Of a stretch of 64,000 bases of DNA, positions 43,282 through 52,986 are shown one piece after another. Under the pieces are notes generated by a model, which had not been told where the DNA came from, searched no databases, and saw only the letters and a program-made list of their open reading frames with translations. The position numbers and the translations under genes were made by a program. The stretch spans positions 248,001 to 312,000 of the forward strand of contig NZ_JAMXQV010000001.1 in the NCBI RefSeq assembly GCF_024703995.1, in the 5' to 3' direction. Source of the DNA: Amycolatopsis iheyensis. GTDB lineage: Bacteria; Actinomycetota; Actinomycetes; Mycobacteriales; Pseudonocardiaceae. The stretch's first letter is position 1. Each line of letters opens with the position of its first letter.

Positions 43282-44715
43282 TCAGGCGGCGGGCTTCAGA
43301 CCACCCGGGAAGAGGTACTGGTCGGCCGGCTTGCCGGCGCCGTAGACCCACGCGTCGAAGAACCCCTGGAGGTTCTTGTGCGCGACCTTCTCGGTGTAGC
43401 GCTGGAATTCCTGCATGCTCGCGTTCCCGTTGCGGTGCAGCGCCGGCCAGGTCGAAAGGACCCGGGAGAACGCCTGCTCGCCGACGTAGTTGCGCAGCGC
43501 GTGCAGCATCATCGGGCCCTTCGAGTACACGTACGTGAACTCGTTGCCGGCGCCCATGTCGTAGAGCTTGCCGTTCCAGAACGCCGTCGACGCCTTCTTG
43601 ACGTCGTCCGCGTACTGCTTGTTCAGGTCGACGCCCTCCTGCGCCTCGTCCCAGAGCCACGTCGCGTACGACGCGAAGCACTCGTTGAGGCAGACGTCCT
43701 TCCAGTGCTCGACCGCCACCGAGTCGCCGTACCACTGGTGGGCGTTCTCGTGGACGATCGTCGGCACCGTGCCGGCCCAGCCCGCGGAGTAGATCGGCCG
43801 GCTCATCGTCTCCAGCGAGAAGCCGATCTGCTCGTTGAGGAAGATGCCGCCCGCCGCGTCGATCGGGTACTTGCCGAACTTCGACTCGAGGAAGTCGAGG
43901 ATCTCCGGCAGCCGCGCTTCGGCCTGCTTCGTCGAGTCGGGGACGCCGGGGGCGAACGCGCTGACGATCGGGGTGCCGTCCTTGCGCTTCTGGCGGTCGA
44001 AGGTCCACTTGTCGATCGCGACCGTCGTCATGTACGGCACGATCGGCGTTTCCTCGGCCCAGACGTGCGTGGTGCCCTTCGGGGTCTTGATCGACGGCTT
44101 CTCGCGGCCGTTGGCGATCACGCCCCACTCGTCGGGCACGGTGATCGCGAGGTGGAACGTGGCCTTGTCGAGCGGTGTGTCGTTGACCGGGTACCAGGTC
44201 GTGGCCGACTTCGGCTCGCCGGCGGCGAACGCGCCGCCCGCCTGGGCGTACTGCCAGCCGTTGTTGCCGAGCGCCGGGTCGTCGATCGGCGCGGGCACGC
44301 CGTGGTAAGCGATCTTGGCCTCGAAGCGCTCGCCGCGGCGCAGCGTGCGCGCCGGCGTGATCACGAGCTCGTGGTCCCCGGTGCGGCTGAACTTCGCGTC
44401 GCGCCCGTCGATCTTCACCGAGTCGACGGTCAGGCCGCGCAGGTCCAGGTTGAACGAGCTGAGCGCCTGCGTCGCGCGGGCGGAGATGTCCTGCAGCCCG
44501 GTGAGCTGGTGCGACGCGGGGTCGTAGGTCACCTTCAGGTTGTAGTCGGCGACGTCGTAGCCGCCGTTGCCGTCCTGCGGGTAGTAGCTGTCGCCGGCGC
44601 CGTCGCTGCCGGGCTTGCCGGAGCCCCAGCCGTCGCCCGCGGCCGCGATGCCGGTGCCGAGGCAGAGGCTGGTGACGACGGCCGTCGCGAGCACGACCGT
44701 TTTCTGTCCCCTCAT
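43282..44715 (-). CDS. Secreted M1-family metallopeptidase, copy 1
   Basis: 477 residues. Signal peptide (VVLATAVVTSLCLGTGIAAAG, cleavage near AAA-G about residue 27), Gly-rich spacer, N-terminal beta domain, then the thermolysin-like zinc centre HENAHQW with the downstream glutamate in LNECFASYATWLWDE. The GGMEN exopeptidase motif appears as AGGIFLNEQ. Lacks the large C-terminal helical domain of ERAP-like M1 enzymes, so it is a short form. AGGAG precedes ATG. Clear paralogue of the lipoprotein-type M1 at 54710-56116. Confidence 0.93.
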   Translation of the reverse strand: MRGQKTVVLATAVVTSLCLGTGIAAAGDGWGSGKPGSDGAGDSYYPQDGNGGYDVADYNLKVTYDPASHQLTGLQDISARATQALSSFNLDLRGLTVDSVKIDGRDAKFSRTGDHELVITPARTLRRGERFEAKIAYHGVPAPIDDPALGNNGWQYAQAGGAFAAGEPKSATTWYPVNDTPLDKATFHLAITVPDEWGVIANGREKPSIKTPKGTTHVWAEETPIVPYMTTVAIDKWTFDRQKRKDGTPIVSAFAPGVPDSTKQAEARLPEILDFLESKFGKYPIDAAGGIFLNEQIGFSLETMSRPIYSAGWAGTVPTIVHENAHQWYGDSVAVEHWKDVCLNECFASYATWLWDEAQEGVDLNKQYADDVKKASTAFWNGKLYDMGAGNEFTYVYSKGPMMLHALRNYVGEQAFSRVLSTWPALHRNGNASMQEFQRYTEKVAHKNLQGFFDAWVYGAGKPADQYLFPGGLKPAA

Positions 44716-44865
44716 GAAGGCTCCTGTCCGTCTGGGGGTTGGACCTCGTCCCGCAACGTATCGCCAGCACTGCATCCTTCGGCAGTGCGCGTCGTATTTG
44801 TCCGGATATTCAGCACTTCCGTCGGCCCGCCCCGCCACCCGGTCGCCGTCTGGAAAGCTGGACGC

Positions 44866-47800
44866 ATGCGCGTTGCGCTGCTGGGCCCGCTGCGGGCGAC
44901 CCGAGACGACGGCACCCCGATCGACATCGGCGGCGCCCGCCTGCGCATGCTCCTGGCCAGGCTCGCCCTCGACGCCGGCCGGGCCGTGCCGGCCGACACC
45001 CTCGTCGACGGGCTCTGGGGCGGCGAGCCACCCGCCGACGCGGCCAACGCCCTGCAGTCCCTGGTCTCGCGGCTGCGCAAGGCCCTGCCGGTGGCGGTCG
45101 AATCCGGGCCGGGCGGTTACCGGCTCGGGCTGGCCCGCGAGGACGTCGACGCCGAGCGCTTCGAACGCCTCGCCGCCGAAGGGCGCCGCGAGCTGGCCGC
45201 GGGCCGGGACACGCACGCGGCCGAGCTGCTCGCCGAAGCCCTCGCGCTGTGGCAGGGCGCCGCGCTCGCCGACGTCCTCGACGCGCCGTTCGCGCCCGCG
45301 CCCGCCCGGCGGCTCACCGACCTGCGGGCCGTAGCGGCCGAGGACCGGTTCGAAGCCCTGATCCGGCTGGGCGAGCACGCCGACGTCCTCGCCGACCTGT
45401 CGGCCGCGGCCGAGGCCGAACCACTGCGCGAGCGGCTCGCCGGGCTGCGGATCCGGGCGTTGTGCGCGGCCGGGCGGCAGTCGGAGGCGCTGACCGTCTA
45501 CGACACGCTCCGCCGCACCCTGGCCGACCAGCTCGGTGTCGACCCGTCGGCCGAGCTGCGGGAGATCCACCTCGCCGCGCTGCGCGGCGAGTTCGCGCCG
45601 CCGTCGCCGGTGACCGACCGGCTGCCGACCCGGCTGACCACCTTCGTCGGCCGCGAAGACGAGCTCAAGCTGCTGGCCGAGCTGCTCGGCGGGGCCCGGC
45701 TCGTCACGCTGATCGGCCCGGGCGGGGCGGGCAAGACCCGGCTGGCCACCGAAGCGGCGTCGCGGCACCCGGCCCAGCAGCACGGCCGCGTCTGGTTCGC
45801 CGCGCTGGCCGGCGTCCGCGACCCGGACGACCTCGCGGGCACGCTGCTGGGCGCGTTGGAGGTCCGCGACATCCGCAGCACCGAGACCGACGTCCACCGC
45901 CGGCCGCTCGACCCGCTGGAGCAGGCGGTCGAGGTGCTCGGCGGTGCGGAAGCGCTGCTGGTGCTGGACAACTGCGAACACGTCGTCGACGCGGCCGCCC
46001 GGCTCGCCGACGAGCTGCTGCAGCGGGCGCCGCGGCTGCGGATCCTGGCCACCAGCCGCGAGCCGCTGGCCATCACCGGCGAAACCCTGTGCCCGCTCGG
46101 CCCGCTGCCGGTGCCCGCCGAACGCGCCGCGCCCGCCGAAGCCGCCGAGCTCGACTCGACGCGGCTGTTCCTCGATCGGGCGGCCGCCGTCCGTCCCGAC
46201 TTCGTGCTCGATGAGTCCACTGTGGACCACGTCGGCGAGATCTGCCGCCGGCTCGACGGGATGCCGCTGGCCCTGGAGCTGGCCGCGGCGCGGCTGCGGT
46301 CGATGACCGTGGCCCAGATCGCCGGCCGGCTCGGCGACCGGTTCCGGCTGCTCACCTCGGGCAGCCGCACGGCGCTGCCGCGGCAGCGGACGCTGCGCGC
46401 GGTCGTCGAGTGGAGCTGGGACCTGCTGACCGAAGCCGAGCTGGTGCTGGCGCGGCGGCTCGCGGTGTTCGCCGGCGGCGCCGAGGCGGGCCCGATCGAG
46501 GCCGTCTGCGCGGACGAGCTGCTGCCGGCCGCCGACGTGCCGTACGTGCTCGGCAGCCTGGTCGAGAAGTCGATTGTGGACACCGTGGACACCGGCCGGG
46601 GCGAGCCGCGCTACCGGATGCTCGAAACGCTGCGTGCCTACGCCACCGAGCGGCTCGTCGAGTCGGGTGAGCACGACCGGATCCGCCGGGCGATGGCCGC
46701 GTACTACGCCGAGCTCGCGCAGCGGCTGGAGCCGGTCCTGCGCACCGCCGACCAGCTGGGCGCGATCGACCAGTACGAGACCGAGAGCGCGAACATGGTC
46801 GCGGCCCTGCGCGGCGCGATCGAGATGTCCGATGTGGACAACGCGGTCGCGTTGCTGGACGGCATGTTCTGGTACCTGACCATCCTCGGCCAGGGTGGCC
46901 GGGTCGGCGGCCTGATCCGCGAGACCCTCGAGTTCGGCGACCGGCTGCCACCGGCGGTCTCGGCGTCCTACCGGGCGCTCGTCTACCTGATGGACGCGAT
47001 CCCGGTGCGCTCGGACCAGGACGAGATCCTCCGGCTGGTCGACGAATGCGCGCGCACCAACGCCGTGGAGCGTTATCCCGGGCTCGCGGTGGCCCTGCCG
47101 ATGCTCGCCTTCCTCGGTGGTGACCGCGAAATCGCCGCCCGCGAGGTGGCGCGCGCCGGGCGGAGCGCGGACGGCTGGACCCGCGCGGGGGCGCACTGGG
47201 TGGAAAGCTTCCTGCTCGACGACGCGGGCGACGTCGAAGGCGCGGACCGGGCGCGGGAGCTGGCCCACGCCGGGTTCGAAGCGGTCGGCGACCGCTGGGG
47301 CATCGCGATGACGTTGAGCTTCAAGGCGTACGCGCTTTCGCAGGACGGCGACAGCGCCAAGGCCATCGAGACCTACCAGCGTGGCTTGGCGCTCTCGATC
47401 GAGCTGCGCTCGCAGGAAGACGCGGTGCAGCACTGGTGGCGGCTGGCCGTCGAACGGGCGCGCACCGGGGACTTCGAAGGCGCGTGGCGCGACCAGGAAG
47501 CCGCGGAGCGCTACGGCGCCGACATCATGAACCCGCAGCAGCAGGCGATGCTGATGTTCGGCCGGCTCGAGCTGCTGCTGCGCACGGGCCGGCTGGCCGA
47601 GGCGCGGGCCGGCCTGGACCGGGTGGCCGCGATGGGTGGCGACGACTGGTTCCCCGGCGGCATCGGCGACGAGTTCGTGCACGCCTTCGAGGCGCGGATC
47701 CTGCTGGCGCAGGACCGTGCGGACGAAGCGGAACCGCACGCCGCCGTCGCGATCCGGGCGACGAACGCGCGTGGTGACATGCCCGACCTGGCCGGCGCGG

Positions 47801-48030
47801 TGGAACTGCTGGCGATCGTCCGCGCGCACCAGGGCCGGCCCGAGACGGCGGTCCGGGTGCTCGCCGCGTCGGCCGCCATCCGCGGCCGGCTCGACCGCGG
47901 CAGCCCCGAGGTCCGCGCGCTCATCGAAGACCTGCGCGCCGCCGTGCCGGACTACGACGCGCGGTACGAAGAAGCGCGCGCGGTGCCCAAAAAGGACATC
48001 ATCGCCTGGCTGCTGTCCGAACTGGACTGA
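44866..48030 (+). CDS. AfsR/SARP-type regulator with BTAD, NB-ARC and TPR-like regions
   Basis: 1054 residues. Order: OmpR-type winged helix with MRVALLGPLRA... LVDGLWGGEPPADAANALQSLVSRLRK (1-95), BTAD (about 98-240, ending LGVDPSAELREIHLAALRG), NTPase with P-loop GPGGAGKT (about 285) and LVLDNCEHVVDAAA, winged-helix/arm region, and a TPR-like helical C-terminus (about 600-1054). Such proteins integrate signals to control secondary metabolism or stress genes. It is divergent from the M1 peptidase (150 bases apart), which could be a target. No biosynthetic cluster is adjacent. Confidence 0.92.
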   Translation: MRVALLGPLRATRDDGTPIDIGGARLRMLLARLALDAGRAVPADTLVDGLWGGEPPADAANALQSLVSRLRKALPVAVESGPGGYRLGLAREDVDAERFERLAAEGRRELAAGRDTHAAELLAEALALWQGAALADVLDAPFAPAPARRLTDLRAVAAEDRFEALIRLGEHADVLADLSAAAEAEPLRERLAGLRIRALCAAGRQSEALTVYDTLRRTLADQLGVDPSAELREIHLAALRGEFAPPSPVTDRLPTRLTTFVGREDELKLLAELLGGARLVTLIGPGGAGKTRLATEAASRHPAQQHGRVWFAALAGVRDPDDLAGTLLGALEVRDIRSTETDVHRRPLDPLEQAVEVLGGAEALLVLDNCEHVVDAAARLADELLQRAPRLRILATSREPLAITGETLCPLGPLPVPAERAAPAEAAELDSTRLFLDRAAAVRPDFVLDESTVDHVGEICRRLDGMPLALELAAARLRSMTVAQIAGRLGDRFRLLTSGSRTALPRQRTLRAVVEWSWDLLTEAELVLARRLAVFAGGAEAGPIEAVCADELLPAADVPYVLGSLVEKSIVDTVDTGRGEPRYRMLETLRAYATERLVESGEHDRIRRAMAAYYAELAQRLEPVLRTADQLGAIDQYETESANMVAALRGAIEMSDVDNAVALLDGMFWYLTILGQGGRVGGLIRETLEFGDRLPPAVSASYRALVYLMDAIPVRSDQDEILRLVDECARTNAVERYPGLAVALPMLAFLGGDREIAAREVARAGRSADGWTRAGAHWVESFLLDDAGDVEGADRARELAHAGFEAVGDRWGIAMTLSFKAYALSQDGDSAKAIETYQRGLALSIELRSQEDAVQHWWRLAVERARTGDFEGAWRDQEAAERYGADIMNPQQQAMLMFGRLELLLRTGRLAEARAGLDRVAAMGGDDWFPGGIGDEFVHAFEARILLAQDRADEAEPHAAVAIRATNARGDMPDLAGAVELLAIVRAHQGRPETAVRVLAASAAIRGRLDRGSPEVRALIEDLRAAVPDYDARYEEARAVPKKDIIAWLLSELD

Positions 48031-48034
48031 AAAA

Positions 48035-48084
48035 AGGTCGTGAGTGTTCAGGGCGGTTAGAACCGCCCTGAACACTCACGACCT
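48035..48084 (-). terminator. Perfect 24-bp palindrome with U-tract ending the ABC operon
   Basis: Arms 48035-48058 and 48061-48084 are exactly complementary with only two bases between them. Read on the minus strand the stem is followed by TTTTTT, an intrinsic terminator for the ABC permease gene. On the plus strand it begins five bases after the AfsR-like stop. Confidence 0.85.
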
Positions 48085-48125
48085 GCTGGCGCGGGTCACC
48101 CCCGTGAACCGGCGCCGTCCCCCCA

Positions 48126-48932
48126 TCACACCCGCCGGCGGTACGCCCAAGTGGCCAGCGGGAAGAACACGACCACCGCGCCGGCCATCCAGGCCAGCGC
48201 CCCGGCCAGCGGGCCGGCGACCGGGCCGCCGTTCATCAGGCCGCGCAACGCGTTCGCCATCAGGCTGACCGGGCTGATGTCCGCCCAGGCCCGCAGCCAG
48301 CCCGGCATCGTGGACGTCTGCACGAACACGTTGCTGCCGAAGGTCAGCGGCATGATGAAGACGAACATCAGGGCCTGCGCCGCGCCCGGCGACTTCATCA
48401 CCATGCCGACGAACACCGAGCCCCAGCAGAAGCAGAGCCCGAACGCCAGCGCCAGCAGGATCGCCACGACGAACTCGCCGGGGCTGGTCGCGATCCGGTA
48501 GCCCATGATCGTCGCGACGACCATCAGCACGGTCAGGCAGACGACGTACCGCACGACGTCGGCGAGCACCGCGCCGATCAGCGGTGCCGACCGGGCGATC
48601 GGCATGCTGCGGAACCGGTCGAACACGCCCTTGGTGATGTCGGTGTTGAGGTTCGTGCCCACGGTCAGGCACGCCTGCAGGATGTTCATCACGATGATGC
48701 CCGGGACGACCAGCTGCAGGTAGGCGTCGGTCGAGCCGGACAGCGCGCCGCCGAACAGGTACACGAACATCACCAGGAAGATGATCGGCATCAGGGTGAC
48801 GTCGGCGAGCTGTTCGGGGTTCTTGCGGATCTTCAGGATGCCGCGCCACGCCAGCGAAAGCGCGTGCTGGAACCCTTTGGCGGGGCTGATGTGCCGCGGC
48901 GGGGCCGGGCGGTCGAGCGCCAGCGTCGTCAT
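48126..48932 (-). CDS. ABC-2 type exporter permease, DrrB-like
   Basis: 268 residues, six predicted helices, with the ABC-2 core (LMPIIFLVMFVYLFGGAL, LQLVVPGIIVMNILQ, FDRFRSMPIARSAPLIGAVLADVVR, ISPVSLMANALRGL). It partners the ATPase encoded just upstream; their ATGA overlap (48929-48932) implies coupled translation. Relatives export daunorubicin-type drugs or lipids. The substrate here is unknown. Confidence 0.92.
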   Translation of the reverse strand: MTTLALDRPAPPRHISPAKGFQHALSLAWRGILKIRKNPEQLADVTLMPIIFLVMFVYLFGGALSGSTDAYLQLVVPGIIVMNILQACLTVGTNLNTDITKGVFDRFRSMPIARSAPLIGAVLADVVRYVVCLTVLMVVATIMGYRIATSPGEFVVAILLALAFGLCFCWGSVFVGMVMKSPGAAQALMFVFIMPLTFGSNVFVQTSTMPGWLRAWADISPVSLMANALRGLMNGGPVAGPLAGALAWMAGAVVVFFPLATWAYRRRV

Positions 48933-49906
48933 GCCAGGCTCCCTTCGAGGGTCTTGTCCTCAGTGGTCTGTTCGGCGGTGTGCCCGGTGAGGGCGAGGAA
49001 CACCTCGTCGAGGCTGGGCAGCCGCAGCGCCAGCTCGTCGGCGGTGATCCCGGCTTCGTCCAGCTTGCGGACCAAAGTGGACAGCAGGACGGGGTCGTTG
49101 ACCGGTGCGGTGAGCAGGCCGGTCGCGTCGTCGCGGGTGGGCCGGACGCCGGAGAGGTCGCCGAGGATCCGGTTGACGGCGTCCATGTCGGACAGCTGGG
49201 TCGGCCGGACCTGCAGCGTCTGCCCGCCGACGCGGCGCTTGAGCTCGTCGGCGCGGCCGTCGGCGACGACGCGGCCGTGGTCGAACACGGTGATCTTGTC
49301 GGCCAGCTGGTCGGCCTCTTCCAGGTACTGCGTGGTCAGCAGCACCGTCGCGCCCTCGGCGACGAGGTTGCGCACGACGTCCCAGACCTCGTTGCGGGCG
49401 TGCGGGTCGAGCCCGGTGGTCGGCTCGTCGAGGTAGAGCACCTCGGGCCCGCCGACGAGGCTGGCCGCCAGGTCGATCCGGCGGCGCATGCCGCCGGAGT
49501 AGGTCCGCACCGGCCGCTTGGCCGCGGCGGTCAGCTCGAACCGCTCGATCAGCTCGACCGCCTTCGCCTTGGACTGGGCGCGCGAGTGGCCGTACAACCG
49601 TCCGATCAGGACGAGGTTCTCGATCCCGTTGAGGTCCTCGTCGACCGACGCGTACTGCCCGGTCAGGCCGATCAGGCTGCGGACCCGCACCGGGTCGGTG
49701 ACGACGTCGAAGCCCCCGACGGTGGCTCTGCCGGCGTCGGGTTTCATCAGGGTGGCCAGGATGCGGACGGCGGTCGTCTTGCCCGCGCCGTTCGGCCCGA
49801 GCACCCCCACGACCTGCCCGAACGGGACCTCGAGGTCCACCCCGTCGAGCGCCTTGGTGTCCCCGAAGTGTTTGACCAGGCCCTCGGCCTGGATCGCGTG
49901 CGACAT
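48929..49906 (-). CDS. ABC exporter ATPase, DrrA-like
   Basis: 325 residues. Walker A GPNGAGKTT, signature YSGGMRRRIDLAAS, Walker B LYLDEPTTGLD and the DrrA-type C-terminal extension (DEVFLALTGHT) that is conserved in this subfamily. Strong RBS GGAGGAGG precedes ATG 49906. Forms an operon with the permease. No TetR regulator is adjacent; an inverted repeat CTGTC/GACAG lies in the upstream gap at about 49994-50020. Confidence 0.94.
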   Translation of the reverse strand: MSHAIQAEGLVKHFGDTKALDGVDLEVPFGQVVGVLGPNGAGKTTAVRILATLMKPDAGRATVGGFDVVTDPVRVRSLIGLTGQYASVDEDLNGIENLVLIGRLYGHSRAQSKAKAVELIERFELTAAAKRPVRTYSGGMRRRIDLAASLVGGPEVLYLDEPTTGLDPHARNEVWDVVRNLVAEGATVLLTTQYLEEADQLADKITVFDHGRVVADGRADELKRRVGGQTLQVRPTQLSDMDAVNRILGDLSGVRPTRDDATGLLTAPVNDPVLLSTLVRKLDEAGITADELALRLPSLDEVFLALTGHTAEQTTEDKTLEGSLA

Positions 49907-49939
49907 GGGCGTTCCTCCTCCAACTGCCTTTGGGGGTCC

Positions 49940-49981
49940 AGGGGGCTCGCCCCCGGCCCGGGGTCTGGGGCTGGGCCCCAG
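49940..49981. other. GC-rich hairpins in the gap upstream of the ABC operon
   Basis: GGGGGCTCGCCCCC (49940-49953) and CTGGGGC/GCCCCAG (49965-49981) form tight hairpins in the 228-base gap between the divergent ABC ATPase and the phosphatase-family gene. The rest of the gap has several GGCAGCG repeats and no gene. Confidence 0.5.
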
Positions 49982-50134
49982 AAAACACTGTCGCTGTCTG
50001 ACGACGACTTTGGCGGACAGCGCTGGCAGCGCACGCACAGCGCGCTGGCAGCGGCTGGCAGGCGCTGGTGGAGATCTTGTGGAGGAGTTGTCGGTGCCCG
50101 GGCCGCCCGGCGATCACCTCGGCATACTCGGCAC

Positions 50135-51094
50135 ATGACCGTTGCGGAAGAGACGCGCGTCCGGCGGAAGAACCCGCTGGTCACGGCCCTGCTGGTGGTG
50201 CCGCTGGTGCCGCTGGCCGGCGTCGCCGCGCTGCGCCTGATCGGCTACGACGGCGACTGGTACACGCTGATCGCGCTGGCGCTGACGCCGTTCGTGGCGG
50301 CCGCGGGCGTGCTGGCCGGCGTGCTGGCGCTGGTGTTGCGGCGCTGGTGGATCGGGGGGATCGCGCTGCTGCTGGCGGTCGCGCTGGCCGTCGTCGTGGC
50401 GCCCCGGCTGTCGGCGAGCGAGCAACGGGACGTGCACGGCAAGACACTGCGGGTGCTCGCCTCCAACCTGCTCTACGGCCAGGCGGAGCCGAAGGCCGTC
50501 GTCGACCTGGTGCGCGAGCAGCGGATCGACGTGCTGAACCTGGTCGAGCTGACGCCCCGCGCGGTCGACGGCCTGACCGCGGCCGGGTTGTTCCAGGCGC
50601 TGCCGTACCGGGTGCTGCACCCGGCGCCCGGCGCGTTCGGCTCGGGGATCGTGTCGCGGTTCCCGTTGAAGGAGGTCAACCTGACCGGTGACTCGGCGGC
50701 CAAGCAGCCGGGCGCGCAGGCCGACCTCGGCGACGGCGTGGTGGCCGAGATCGTCGCCGTCCACCCGATCTCCCCGGACGTCGACACCCCGCAGTGGGAG
50801 CGCGAGATCAAGGACCTCTCGCGCGCGTCCGGTGAGCACGGCCTGCGGATCCTGGCCGGCGACTTCAACGCGACGCTCGACCACGCGGCGTACCGGACCG
50901 TGCTGTCCCGCGGCTACAACGACGCGGCGGAGGCCCGCGGCTCGGGGCTGACGCCGACGTGGCCGGCGTCGTCGCCGGTGGTGACGATCGACCACCTCGC
51001 GGTCGACAACCGGGCGGCGGTGCTGGACTACCGCGTGTTCGGCGTCGCGGGCAGCGATCACCGGGCGGTGTTCGCCGAAGTGCGCTTGCCGTGA
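50135..51094 (+). CDS. Membrane-anchored endonuclease/exonuclease/phosphatase family protein
   Basis: 319 residues. Three N-terminal membrane helices (about 16-34, 42-65, 67-88) are followed by an EEP domain with RVLASNLLYG, the metal residue in LNLVELTP, GSGIVSRFPL, RILAGDFNATLDH and the terminal GSDHRAVFAEV. The catalytic Asn, Glu, Asp and His positions are all present. Because the domain follows the third helix it is probably external. Relatives include secreted DNases and phosphodiesterases; substrate unknown. Confidence 0.9.
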   Translation: MTVAEETRVRRKNPLVTALLVVPLVPLAGVAALRLIGYDGDWYTLIALALTPFVAAAGVLAGVLALVLRRWWIGGIALLLAVALAVVVAPRLSASEQRDVHGKTLRVLASNLLYGQAEPKAVVDLVREQRIDVLNLVELTPRAVDGLTAAGLFQALPYRVLHPAPGAFGSGIVSRFPLKEVNLTGDSAAKQPGAQADLGDGVVAEIVAVHPISPDVDTPQWEREIKDLSRASGEHGLRILAGDFNATLDHAAYRTVLSRGYNDAAEARGSGLTPTWPASSPVVTIDHLAVDNRAAVLDYRVFGVAGSDHRAVFAEVRLP

Positions 51095-51119
51095 CCGTGT
51101 TCCTGGCAGGCTGACCGGT

Positions 51120-52214
51120 ATGCGAAGACTCGTGCTCGCCCTGGTCTTGCTGGCCGCCGCCTGCGGTCAGTCCACGGCGGCCCCGGCGGACGACGGCCCG
51201 AAGAGCGCGCTGGGGTTCGCCGCGCACGCGGGCGCGGTGGAGTTCCCGTCCGACACCGACTGGATTCCCACGACCGGCGGGCTCACCGGCCTGGTCCCGG
51301 TGGGCGGCTGCGTGCTCGGCATCGGCGACTACGCGACCGGCAACCGCATGCTCAACGTGAACTGGACCGGTGGGGCGGACTGCGCGGCGTTGCGGATCGG
51401 CCCGATCGGCGGCGGCCTGCCGGCGATCGCCGCGGTGCCGGAGCCGGACGGTTCGGTGTCCGGGGTCCGCACGAAGTTCTCGCACCGGGACACCGGCGGC
51501 ACCGTCACGGAGCTGGGCGAACTGCGTGGCCGGCGGGACGTGCGGGCGCTGGCGCGTTCGGGCGGCAACCTGGTGGCGGTCGGGACGGCGTTCCTCGACG
51601 GGCAGACGACCCGGCCGGTGGCCTGGGTGTCGGACGACGGGGGCAGGACGGAACGCACGGTCGTGCTGCCGCTCGCGCCGGGCGTGGGTGGCGCGAACGG
51701 ACCGAACTCGGTGGCGGCGGCCGGATCCGAGCTGCTCGCGGCCGGCTATTCGAACCCGCGGCTGCAGCTCTGGGCGTCCCACGACGGCGGCGGCAGCTGG
51801 ACGCTGTCGGAGCCGGCGACGCCGTCGGACGAAACGCTGGTATACGGCATCCTGCCGGTCGCCGGGCAGTGGCTGCTCTACGGCGAGACCACGGACGGCC
51901 ACACGCAGAAACCGTTCGTGGTCACCGGCAAGCCGGGCGCCTGGTCCACAGTGGACATACCGGGTCCCGGTGGGGTGGTGGCGGGCACGCTGGACGCGCA
52001 CGGGAATCCCGTCCTGGCGACGCGGACGTTCGAACAGGTGCCGGTGAACGCGCGCCCGCGCTCGTGTTCGGCGGTGCTGGTCCGGGCCGGTCAGGGCTGG
52101 CAGCGCGGCGACCTGGGCTGCGCGGAGTCCCCGGTGCGCGTGGCCGCGACGCTGACCGACGGCCGGGTCATGCTCGCCGGGAACCGGGATCTGTGGCTGC
52201 GGCCAGCTTCGTGA
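51120..52214 (+). CDS. Lipoprotein with BNR/Asp-box beta-propeller
   Basis: 364 residues. Lipobox LAAAC at residues 11-15 makes it a lipoprotein. Asp-box motifs SDDGGRTE and SHDGGGSW, with repeated turns of about 45-60 residues, indicate a sialidase-like beta-propeller without the sialidase catalytic residues that I can see. It follows the EEP gene by 25 bases in the same direction. Its last 47 bases overlap the convergent Sir2 gene. Function unknown. Confidence 0.8.
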   Translation: MRRLVLALVLLAAACGQSTAAPADDGPKSALGFAAHAGAVEFPSDTDWIPTTGGLTGLVPVGGCVLGIGDYATGNRMLNVNWTGGADCAALRIGPIGGGLPAIAAVPEPDGSVSGVRTKFSHRDTGGTVTELGELRGRRDVRALARSGGNLVAVGTAFLDGQTTRPVAWVSDDGGRTERTVVLPLAPGVGGANGPNSVAAAGSELLAAGYSNPRLQLWASHDGGGSWTLSEPATPSDETLVYGILPVAGQWLLYGETTDGHTQKPFVVTGKPGAWSTVDIPGPGGVVAGTLDAHGNPVLATRTFEQVPVNARPRSCSAVLVRAGQGWQRGDLGCAESPVRVAATLTDGRVMLAGNRDLWLRPAS

Positions 52215-52986
52215 GCGTCTCCAGCGCACCGGCCGCGATCGACACCCCGCGGCCGTGCCGGATTTCCGGCTCCCGTGGGTTGATCCGGATCAACGCGCCG
52301 GTCGCGGCGCTGGCCAGCTCGCTGTAACGCCGGACCGTCGGGACCGCCTGGCCCGCGCCCAGTTCCACCACGACCAGGTCGCGCGCGGTCCGGCGCCACG
52401 CGGTCAGCTCGTCGAGCTGGGCCTGGCTGCGGTCCGGCACCCACGAGAAGTCGCCGAACATCAGGATGTTGGGCCGCGTGAGTCCGCCGCACCGCGGGCA
52501 CGCCGGCAGCGGCGGCACGGCCCGCATGGTTTCGGGGTCGATGACGACGTCTTCGGCGGCCGGCCAGATCTGATCGGTGCACCCGGAAAGGCACTGGAGG
52601 TGGTGGATCGAGCCGTGCGCTTCGGCGACGTGCTCGAAGCCCGCCTTCTGGAACTGGCCGTCCACATTGGACGTGAACACGCGCACTTCCGGGGCGAAGC
52701 CGAGCAGCAGGCTGAACCCTTGGTGCGGCACCGTTTTCCGGTACAGCGCCAGCCGGTGCCCGTAGAAGCCCCAGGCCAGCTCGGGGTCGTCGGCGAAGTG
52801 CCGCGGGTCGGCCAGCTCCTCGAACCGCAGCCCGAGCCGGGCATACGGCGGGTACGCGCGCCAGAACCCCTCGCCGCCGCGGAAGTCCGGCAGCCCGGAG
52901 TCGACGCCCATGCCGGCGCCGGCGCAGATCAGCAGCGCGCCGGCGCCGGTCAGGAGCTCCGCGGCCCGCTCGAGCGCGTCACTCAC
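52168..52986 (-). CDS. Sir2-family NAD-dependent deacylase
   Basis: 272 residues. NAD-binding segment GAGMGVDSGLPDFRG (a variant of the usual GAGxSxxSGIPxFR), VRVFTSNVDGQ, catalytic-type histidine in EAHGSIHHLQC, and zinc cysteines in CLSGC and CPRCGG. The first zinc pair is spaced by three residues rather than two, which is atypical. GTG start 52986 lies inside the mhuD 3' end (8-base overlap), so the two are one operon. Likely a protein deacylase; an ADP-ribosylation or NAD-sensing role is possible given the variant motif. Confidence 0.87.
   Translation of the reverse strand: MSDALERAAELLTGAGALLICAGAGMGVDSGLPDFRGGEGFWRAYPPYARLGLRFEELADPRHFADDPELAWGFYGHRLALYRKTVPHQGFSLLLGFAPEVRVFTSNVDGQFQKAGFEHVAEAHGSIHHLQCLSGCTDQIWPAAEDVVIDPETMRAVPPLPACPRCGGLTRPNILMFGDFSWVPDRSQAQLDELTAWRRTARDLVVVELGAGQAVPTVRRYSELASAATGALIRINPREPEIRHGRGVSIAAGALETLTKLAAATDPGSRRA

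Noticed and set aside
43282..48075. A 1597-codon minus-strand frame across the AfsR-like gene.
   Set aside because: Only the 3' third is the M1 peptidase; the rest is antisense to the AfsR-like gene with no recognisable motifs.
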